DNA of 5,527 nucleotides from Clostridiales bacterium (lineage in GTDB: Bacteria > Bacillota > Clostridia > Lachnospirales > Lachnospiraceae): NCBI GenBank assembly GCA_029267975.1, contig JAJUHH010000214.1, positions 1 to 5,527 on the forward strand, written 5' to 3'. The translations under genes were made by a program, and so were the position numbers. Position 1 is the stretch's first letter, and each line of letters opens with the position of its first letter. Shown here piece by piece: positions 1-4,110 of this stretch. Below the pieces are notes generated by a model. The model was given only the letters and a program-made list of their open reading frames with translations, searched no databases and was not told the origin of the DNA.

Positions 1-55
1 CCTGGTAGCATCCTTAACAGCAACCATTTTCTTAACCTTCTCAATCTTTGGTTAA
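1..55 (+). CDS. C-terminal tail of a membrane protein (partial, 5' end outside window)
   Basis: Reading from base 2, seventeen codons give LVASLTATIFLTFSIFG and then TAA at 53-55. The tail is strongly hydrophobic and looks like a last transmembrane helix, such as that of a transporter. A strong intrinsic terminator begins 12 bp later, which supports a gene ending here. The frame from base 1 is also open, to TGA at 58-60, but gives a less coherent Asn/Leu-rich peptide, so the frame is not certain. If it is a transporter, a link to the following sugar hydrolase is possible, but the terminator separates them. No family can be named from 17 residues. Confidence 0.4.
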   Translation, partial: LVASLTATIFLTFSIFG

Positions 56-66
56 AATGAACATTG

Positions 67-102
67 CCGCCGCAGAAGATACAAATCTTCAGCGGCGGTT
101 TT
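67..102 (+). terminator. Rho-independent terminator of the upstream gene
   Basis: A GC-rich hairpin is followed directly by TTTT and an AT-rich stretch. The arms are 67-80 (CCGCCGC, A, GAAGAT) and 85-98 (ATCTTC, A, GCGGCGG), with loop ACAA at 81-84. The only flaw is a symmetric A-A mismatch (74/91). The T-run is only on the + strand side, so it terminates rightward transcription from the gene ending near 55. The hydrolase downstream therefore needs its own promoter between about 103 and 190; I see no convincing -35/-10 pair there. Confidence 0.9.
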
Positions 103-197
103 AATTAAAGCAGTACTGATATCCTACCCAGGCTGTTAACTGGATAAAGGATGTTTCATTAATTGGAAAGGTGAAGCAAGCAATCAATCAATGAATG

Positions 198-203
198 AAG
201 GAG
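198..203 (+). promoter_or_regulatory. Shine-Dalgarno site of the GH172 gene
   Basis: AAGGAG lies 12 nt before ATG 216, longer than the usual 5-9 nt. No closer start codon exists in frame, and the in-frame stop at 204-206 prevents an upstream start. It is preceded by a short run of CAAT/GAAT tetranucleotides (about 180-198). Confidence 0.6.
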
Positions 204-215
204 TGAAATAATAAG

Positions 216-1304
216 ATGCAAAATTATGCAGCAGATTTGTCAACCATCATGATACCACGGGAAGGAAAGAGAAGAAGAGAATCATCCTATGACCGCACGG
301 GCGGCAATAATGACAGGATTTTCATTAAGCCCGGTGATACGGCAGTAATTGCTGATATCAAAGCGCCAGGAATGATCACACATCTATGGATGACAATGGG
401 GAATGATGGGGTTGCAGAAGAGAAGAACAGCCTACGGAAGGTTTTGCTTCAATTTTATTGGGACAATGAGGAAGAACCCAGTGTGCTGGCGCCCGTTGGC
501 GACTTCTTTGGTATGGGACATGGGATGTGTAAGAACTTTGTATCTGCTCCTTTGCAGATGAGTCCCCAGGAGGGTAAGGGCTTTAACTGCTGGTTTCCCA
601 TGCCCTTTAAAGAAAGAGCACTGCTGACTGTAAAGAACGAATGCGAAAGCACTTTGATCCTCTATTACTATGTTGATTATGAGGAATATAAGGAACCCAA
701 GGAAGAGCTGCTGTATTTTCATGCCCAGTGGCACCGGGAGCTTCCCACGAAGGGGATAGCGCAGTCTGCCTTTGAAAAGCATACAGATTGGTGCTTTGGC
801 GGTGAGAATACCACTGGTAGCGAAAACTATGTCATCCTAAATGCTAAAGGACGCGGACATTATGTAGGTGCGAATGTTAATATTCATAATCTGAATACTT
901 CTGGGTTATGGGACTGGCCGGGGGAAGGAGATGACATGATCTTTATCGACGGAGAGCCCATGCCAAGGCTGCATGGTACAGGTACTGAGGATTATGTGAA
1001 TATGGCATGGTGTCCCACACAGGAGTACAGTGCACCCTATCATGGCTTAATCCTTGGAGGCAGGGATAATTGGAAGGGAAAGATCAGCTATTACCGCTAT
1101 CATATTCAGGATCCGATCATGTTCGAAGAATCCATTAAGGTTACCATTGAACACGGGCATGCCAACCACAGAAGTGACGACTGGTCTACGACTGCCTATT
1201 GGTACCAGACTGAGCCTCATTTGCCATTTGAGCCAATTCTTCCGGTGGAGCAGAGGATTCCTGTAGATGATAACGCCCTAGCCTGGGGGCAGATAGTATA
1301 TTAA
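216..1304 (+). CDS. DUF2961 family protein, GH172-type glycoside hydrolase (cytoplasmic)
   Basis: A 362-residue protein with the hallmarks of DUF2961, now glycoside hydrolase family 172, whose characterised members act on fructofuranose or arabinofuranose linkages (difructose dianhydride I, D-arabinan). Visible signatures in order are a basic N-terminal stretch then SSYDRTGGNNDR (residues 23-34), the APGMITHLWMT strand, PVGDFFGMGHG, the MPF motif, NAKGRGHYVG, WPGEGDD (234-240) and HGTGTEDY ending at Y260. Glu237 and Glu258 are 21 residues apart, matching the spacing I recall for the catalytic pair E270/E291 of Bifidobacterium dentium alpha-FFase1, so they are the likely catalytic residues; individual roles are not assigned. 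The length is near that of bacterial family members and the C-terminal AYWYQTEPH region is present, so it looks complete. There is no signal peptide, implying action on an imported sugar. The start at 216 is favoured because an in-frame TGA lies at 204-206; AAGGAG at 198-203 is a rather distant ribosome site (12 nt). The exact substrate cannot be read from sequence. Confidence 0.9.
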   Translation: MQNYAADLSTIMIPREGKRRRESSYDRTGGNNDRIFIKPGDTAVIADIKAPGMITHLWMTMGNDGVAEEKNSLRKVLLQFYWDNEEEPSVLAPVGDFFGMGHGMCKNFVSAPLQMSPQEGKGFNCWFPMPFKERALLTVKNECESTLILYYYVDYEEYKEPKEELLYFHAQWHRELPTKGIAQSAFEKHTDWCFGGENTTGSENYVILNAKGRGHYVGANVNIHNLNTSGLWDWPGEGDDMIFIDGEPMPRLHGTGTEDYVNMAWCPTQEYSAPYHGLILGGRDNWKGKISYYRYHIQDPIMFEESIKVTIEHGHANHRSDDWSTTAYWYQTEPHLPFEPILPVEQRIPVDDNALAWGQIVY

Positions 1305-1309
1305 TCATG

Positions 1310-1338
1310 TTGTAAATTTGCTTATTATGTTATATAAT
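1310..1338 (+). promoter_or_regulatory. Sigma-A-type promoter for the TPR lipoprotein-hflX unit
   Basis: TTGTAA (1310-1315) and a perfect TATAAT (1333-1338) are separated by exactly 17 bp. Transcription would begin near 1345, leaving a leader of about 100 nt before the lipoprotein start at 1449. The -35 matches consensus at 4 of 6 positions. The promoter begins just 6 bp after the hydrolase stop codon, so the lipoprotein can be expressed independently of it. A second TATAAT (1381-1386) has no matching -35. Confidence 0.65.
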
Positions 1339-1347
1339 AAAGCAAAT
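1316..1347. repeat. Inverted repeat overlapping the promoter spacer and -10 (operator or weak terminator)
   Basis: Arms 1316-1328 (ATTTGCTTATTAT) and 1334-1347 (ATAATAAAGCAAAT) pair over 13 bp with one bulged A (1339) and a 5-nt loop (1329-1333). It covers the spacer, the -10 hexamer and the predicted start point. That placement is typical of a repressor operator. It also lies 12 nt after the hydrolase stop and could form the 3' end of that mRNA, but it is GC-poor and lacks a T-run on either strand, so a classical terminator is unlikely. The binding protein is unknown. Confidence 0.5.
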
Positions 1348-1348
1348 A

Positions 1349-1364
1349 CTACTATATATGGTAG
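1349..1364. repeat. Near-perfect 16-bp palindrome in the lipoprotein leader
   Basis: CTACTATATATGGTAG is self-complementary apart from one mirrored pair of positions (1353 and 1360), which would be a T-G wobble in RNA. It lies immediately downstream of the predicted transcription start. It could be a small operator half or a chance AT-rich palindrome. Its core resembles a NrdR box but lacks the conserved flanks and the partner box. Confidence 0.3.
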
Positions 1365-1437
1365 AAATGCTAATAACAGGTATAATTTACATAAATTACA
1401 AGAGAACATATTTCTGTCACAGTACTTAGGATGATTT

Positions 1438-1443
1438 GGGGGA
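1438..1443 (+). promoter_or_regulatory. Shine-Dalgarno site that fixes the lipoprotein start at 1449
   Basis: GGGGGA lies 5 nt before ATG 1449 but downstream of the alternative ATG at 1431, which has only a very close AGG in front of it. This decides in favour of 1449. Confidence 0.7.
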
Positions 1444-1448
1444 TTGCG

Positions 1449-2630
1449 ATGAAGAAGCTTCTTTCTGTGGGTATATGTTTGCTACTGTTGCTTATGGTGT
1501 CAGGATGTACGACGGCCGGTAACCTTTATCGTGACGGAAAGAAAAACTTTCTTGATGGCAATTACGAGGAGGCCGCAGCAGAGTTTGACCAGGCAATTAA
1601 AGCAAATCCCAATCGGGCGGATTATTATATTGATTATGGGCTGACACTGACCAAATTAGGCCGTTACGAAGAAGCACTGCAGGTATTTGATAAAGCATAT
1701 GTGAATAAGGATATGGTAATCACCAATCGGAACAATAAGCGTATGTATCGGGGGAAAGGGATTGCATATTACTTTATGTATGATTATGTCAAAGCCGTTG
1801 AGGAATTCGGCAAGGCGCTCAGCATCCGAATCTTAACTGAATTGGATCGGGATATCCTGTATTATGCCGGTTCTGCCCAGAGCATTATCGGCGATTATGA
1901 GGAAGCAGTCAAGACTTATACCAGACTGGTTAATCAGAATGAGAAGGATGATATGGCATATAATAATCGAGCTTATTGTTACCGCATCCTAAGGGATTAT
2001 GAGAAAAGCCTTGCAGATTATGATATGGCGATTTCCCTAAAACCGGACTTTTATAATCATTATTTTGGGAAATACTATTTATTGATGGAACAGGGGGAGA
2101 CTGCTGCAGCAGCTGAAGTCCTGACCAAAGCCTCAGAGATTGAGGTAAAGACAAGTCAGGATCAGTATAATACAGCAAAGCTTCATTATTTGCAGGGTGA
2201 TTATGATACTGCCTTAGCAGAGTTTAGCGATGGTTATGCCAATGGCTTTCAGGAAGCATATTATTATATCGGTGAGATTTACAGGGTGAAAAAGGATTAC
2301 CCCAAAGCGATCTATTACTATGAGACATATATGGATACGGGAAAGCCTGTTTCCTCCGAGGTATATAACCAGATTGGAAGCTGTCTGATTAAGACAGGAC
2401 AATATGAGGAAGCGCTGAACTATCTGGAGCAGGGAATTGCCTATGGTCAGGCAGCTACCATAAGGACCCTGAAGCGAAATGAGATTGTTGCCTATGAGAA
2501 ACTCGGCAGATTTGAAGAGGCCGCAGCAAAATTAGCGGACTATATCAGTCGATATCCGGAGGATGAAGATGCGGTTAGAGAAAGTAAATTTATCGAAACC
2601 CGCTTAATGACCTCAGAGCTTCCGGAGTAA
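1449..2630 (+). CDS. TPR-repeat lipoprotein
   Basis: A 393-residue lipoprotein built almost wholly of tetratricopeptide repeats. Residues 1-20 form a lipoprotein signal: MKK, a Leu-rich core, and lipobox VSGC with Cys20 as the predicted lipidated residue, so the mature protein should be anchored outside the cytoplasmic membrane. From about residue 25 to 375 roughly ten TPR units follow in series, each with the usual pattern (for example YEEAAAEFDQAI, YEEALQVFDKA, YEKSLADYDMAI, YEEALNYLEQGI, FEEAAAKLADYI). The repeats form a helical scaffold for protein-protein contacts; no enzymatic domain is visible and the partner is unknown. An in-frame ATG at 1431 would add MIWGIA, but GGGGGA at 1438-1443 sits 5 nt before ATG 1449 and this start gives a clean signal peptide, so 1449 is preferred. 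The stop is 31 bp before hflX, suggesting cotranscription; a functional link to HflX is not evident. Confidence 0.85.
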   Translation: MKKLLSVGICLLLLLMVSGCTTAGNLYRDGKKNFLDGNYEEAAAEFDQAIKANPNRADYYIDYGLTLTKLGRYEEALQVFDKAYVNKDMVITNRNNKRMYRGKGIAYYFMYDYVKAVEEFGKALSIRILTELDRDILYYAGSAQSIIGDYEEAVKTYTRLVNQNEKDDMAYNNRAYCYRILRDYEKSLADYDMAISLKPDFYNHYFGKYYLLMEQGETAAAAEVLTKASEIEVKTSQDQYNTAKLHYLQGDYDTALAEFSDGYANGFQEAYYYIGEIYRVKKDYPKAIYYYETYMDTGKPVSSEVYNQIGSCLIKTGQYEEALNYLEQGIAYGQAATIRTLKRNEIVAYEKLGRFEEAAAKLADYISRYPEDEDAVRESKFIETRLMTSELPE

Positions 2631-2641
2631 AGATAGGCAAT

Positions 2642-2648
2642 GGAAAGG
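2642..2648 (+). promoter_or_regulatory. Distant Shine-Dalgarno site of hflX
   Basis: GGAAAGG is the only purine-rich site before the hflX ATG and is 13 nt away, longer than usual. A decoy ATG at 2650-2652 follows it closely but reads only MVF before a stop at 2659-2661, directly abutting the hflX start. Ribosomes ending there could reinitiate on hflX; this is inference. Confidence 0.45.
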
Positions 2649-2661
2649 CATGGTTTTTTAA

Positions 2662-3906
2662 ATGGCAGAATTATATGAAATAAAGGATCAGGAGGAGCGA
2701 TTTGTCCTGGTGGGCGTTGCTTCCTCTGATAATGACGATACCGTCCGTTCTCTGGATGAGCTGGAAGAACTGGCGTCAACGGCCGGAGCAGTTACTGTCG
2801 GCAAAATAATTCAAAACAGGGAAAGCATTCATCCCGGAACCTATATTGGCAAAGGGAAGATTGATGAAGTTCGGGCACTTGCCCTTGAAACCGGTGCTAC
2901 AGGTATTATCTGTGATGATGAGCTGTCACCGGCACAGCTAAAGAATCTGGAGGATGCACTCCAGTTAAAGGTTCTTGATCGAACAATCATAATACTGGAT
3001 ATCTTTGCTGATCATGCTTCTACCAGAGAAGGTAAGATACAGGTGGAGCTGGCGCAGCTTCGCTATCGGTCTACAAGACTGATCGGACTGCGTAATTCCT
3101 TATCCAGACTAGGTGGTGGAATCGGAACCAGAGGTCCCGGTGAGAAGAAGCTGGAGATGGACCGTCGTTTGATCAAGGAAAGGATCAGTCAGCTAAAGCA
3201 TGAGCTGGAGGAAGTGAAGCAGAACAGGGAAACTTCCCGAAGTCTGCGAAGCAAGAATATGCTTCCAGTGGTAGCGATCGTTGGCTATACCAATGCAGGC
3301 AAGTCCACATTGCTAAATTATCTGACCAACGCAGGGGTACTGGAAGAGGATAAATTATTTGCAACCCTGGATCCCACCACAAGAAATCTGACCTTGGAAA
3401 GTGGGCAGCAGATCTTACTGACGGATACGGTTGGTTTTATCCGCAAGCTCCCCCATCATCTGATTGAAGCCTTCCGCAGTACTCTGGAAGAAGCAAAGCA
3501 TGCGGATATTATCCTGCATGTGGTAGACAGCTCCAATCCGGATGTGGACAGCCAGATGCATATTGTATATGATACCTTGAATAAGCTGGGGGTTCATGAC
3601 AAAGTTATCATTACTGCCTTCAATAAGCAGGATAAATTAGAAGAAGATCAGGTTATAAGAGATTTAAAGGCAGACTATACCGTGAAAATCTCAGCCAAGA
3701 CCGGTGCAAATGTCGACAAGCTCCTGGAGCTGGTGGAGAACATCTTAAAGGAACGTAAGGTTTTGATAGAGAGAGTTTTCTCTTATCAGGAAGCAGGTAA
3801 GATCCAAACGATTCGTAAATACGGACAGCTTCTGGAAGAGGAATATGGCCAGGATGGTATTTTTGTCAGGGCTTATGTGCCAAAGGAGATTTTTCATAGC
3901 TTATAG
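2662..3906 (+). CDS. hflX: GTPase HflX, ribosome-splitting factor
   Basis: A 414-residue protein of normal length for HflX, an Obg-related translation-factor GTPase that binds the 50S subunit and splits stalled or hibernating 70S ribosomes under stress. The N-terminal HflX domain (about 40-200) includes YIGKGKIDEV, CDDELSPAQLKNLE, the DIFADHASTREGKIQVELAQL block and GGGIGTRGPGEKKLE (from G151), followed by a long charged helix (about 170-203). The G domain is intact: G1 GYTNAGKST (208-216), G3 DTVGF (255-259), G4 NKQD (321-324) and G5 SAK (344-346); a Thr-rich TLDPTTRNL segment supplies switch I. A stop codon in frame directly before the ATG (2659-2661) rules out an upstream start. The ribosome site GGAAAGG (2642-2648) is 13 nt away, with a run of six Ts between, so initiation may be modest. 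It probably shares a transcript with the lipoprotein. Identification is firm. Confidence 0.96.
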   Translation: MAELYEIKDQEERFVLVGVASSDNDDTVRSLDELEELASTAGAVTVGKIIQNRESIHPGTYIGKGKIDEVRALALETGATGIICDDELSPAQLKNLEDALQLKVLDRTIIILDIFADHASTREGKIQVELAQLRYRSTRLIGLRNSLSRLGGGIGTRGPGEKKLEMDRRLIKERISQLKHELEEVKQNRETSRSLRSKNMLPVVAIVGYTNAGKSTLLNYLTNAGVLEEDKLFATLDPTTRNLTLESGQQILLTDTVGFIRKLPHHLIEAFRSTLEEAKHADIILHVVDSSNPDVDSQMHIVYDTLNKLGVHDKVIITAFNKQDKLEEDQVIRDLKADYTVKISAKTGANVDKLLELVENILKERKVLIERVFSYQEAGKIQTIRKYGQLLEEEYGQDGIFVRAYVPKEIFHSL

Positions 3907-3960
3907 CAGCGAACCGGCATATGAGAGTATTTTCTTAATGGGTCTATATTACTACAATAA

Positions 3961-3976
3961 ATACTATATATTGTGC
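3961..3976. promoter_or_regulatory. NrdR box 1 upstream of nrdD
   Basis: ATACTATATATTGTGC matches the NrdR-box consensus acaCwAtATaTwGtgt at 14 of 16 positions, including the whole central ten (CTATATATTG). NrdR is a zinc-ribbon/ATP-cone repressor that senses ATP versus dATP and controls ribonucleotide reductase genes. The next gene is the class III reductase, the expected target. Confidence 0.85.
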
Positions 3977-3991
3977 GTGGATGAAAATCAT

Positions 3992-4007
3992 CGCATAGAT
4001 ATAGTAT
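3992..4007. promoter_or_regulatory. NrdR box 2 upstream of nrdD (weaker)
   Basis: The core ATAGATATAG (3995-4004) matches the central consensus at 8 of 10 positions, and the full box at about 10 of 16. It is exactly 31 bp from box 1 centre to centre (15-bp linker), about three helical turns, which is the classical NrdR pair geometry. The spacing, more than the weak match, makes it convincing. Confidence 0.7.
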
Positions 4008-4016
4008 TTTTTATTA

Positions 4017-4045
4017 TTGACGAAAATGGCTTTTTCTGGTACGAT
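4017..4045 (+). promoter_or_regulatory. Extended -10 promoter for nrdD
   Basis: TTGACG (4017-4022) and TACGAT (4040-4045) are 17 bp apart, and a TGG precedes the -10 hexamer, giving the extended TGn motif. Transcription would begin near 4052, about 55 nt before the nrdD start. The NrdR boxes lie just upstream of the -35 (centres near -84 and -53), not over the promoter, which is unusual for simple occlusion; a second, weaker promoter inside the boxes (TATAGT at 4000-4005) cannot be excluded. Confidence 0.6.
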
Positions 4046-4062
4046 ATTTTTGACAGGTTCTT

Positions 4063-4110
4063 ATGAGTAAAGATGAAGTAAAGCGCGGGAAGGGAGACAG
4101 TTACATATGA
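4063..4110 (+). other. Possible 15-codon leader ORF overlapping the nrdD start
   Basis: ATG at 4063 reads MSKDEVKRGKGDSYI and stops at TGA 4108-4110, so stop and nrdD start share ATGA (4107-4110), the layout of translational coupling. Only a weak AGG (4055-4057) precedes it and the predicted transcript starts at about 4052, leaving a leader of some 11 nt. It may be chance. Confidence 0.2.
4091..4096 (+). promoter_or_regulatory. Shine-Dalgarno site of nrdD
   Basis: AGGGAG, inside the purine-rich stretch 4087-4097, lies 10 nt before ATG 4107 and supports that start. It falls within the small leader ORF, so translation of that ORF would pass over it. Confidence 0.75.

Larger units (their letters stand above)
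3959..4012 (+). terminator. Long hairpin with T-run, candidate hflX terminator
   Basis: An 11-bp perfect outer stem (3959-3969 with 3999-4009) continues, after a bulged A3970, into 6 pairs (3971-3976 with 3993-3998, including two G-T wobbles), a GTG bulge (3977-3979), 5 pairs (3980-3984 with 3988-3992) and an AAA loop. Six Ts (4007-4012) end the structure. It starts about 50 nt after the hflX stop, a normal place for a terminator, though the outer stem is AT-rich. The same bases contain both NrdR boxes. Box symmetry alone explains part of the outer stem but not the inner GATGA/TCATC and TGC/GCA pairing. Confidence 0.55.

Noticed and set aside
432..782. 116-codon minus-strand frame inside the GH172 gene
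   Set aside because: It lies wholly antisense to a well-supported gene, shows no recognisable motif and has no ribosome site; it is a shadow of the real frame.
1349..1364. NrdR-like box before the TPR lipoprotein
   Set aside because: The core CTATATATGG matches well, but the flanks do not, the full match is about 11 of 16, and there is no partner 31 bp away on either side. The downstream genes are not reductase genes.
1381..1386. Second perfect TATAAT upstream of the lipoprotein
   Set aside because: It has no -35 match at 16-18 bp and no extended -10 motif, so it is probably chance in AT-rich DNA.
1431..1448. Longer lipoprotein start at ATG 1431
   Set aside because: It adds MIWGIA ahead of a normal MKK lipoprotein signal, and the good ribosome site lies downstream of this ATG, not upstream.
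2652..2659. GGTTTTTT run before hflX as a possible terminator
   Set aside because: No stable hairpin precedes the T-run, and it sits inside the hflX ribosome-binding region.
4050..4055. Perfect -35-like TTGACA close to nrdD
   Set aside because: No acceptable -10 hexamer lies 16-18 bp downstream; the TTGACG/TACGAT pair just upstream is better.
3845..4066. 73-codon + strand frame running from inside hflX through the NrdR boxes
   Set aside because: Its first part is hflX read in another frame and the rest crosses the hairpin and promoter. The peptide is a low-complexity Tyr/Ile/Phe-rich string from AT-rich DNA, with no ribosome site.
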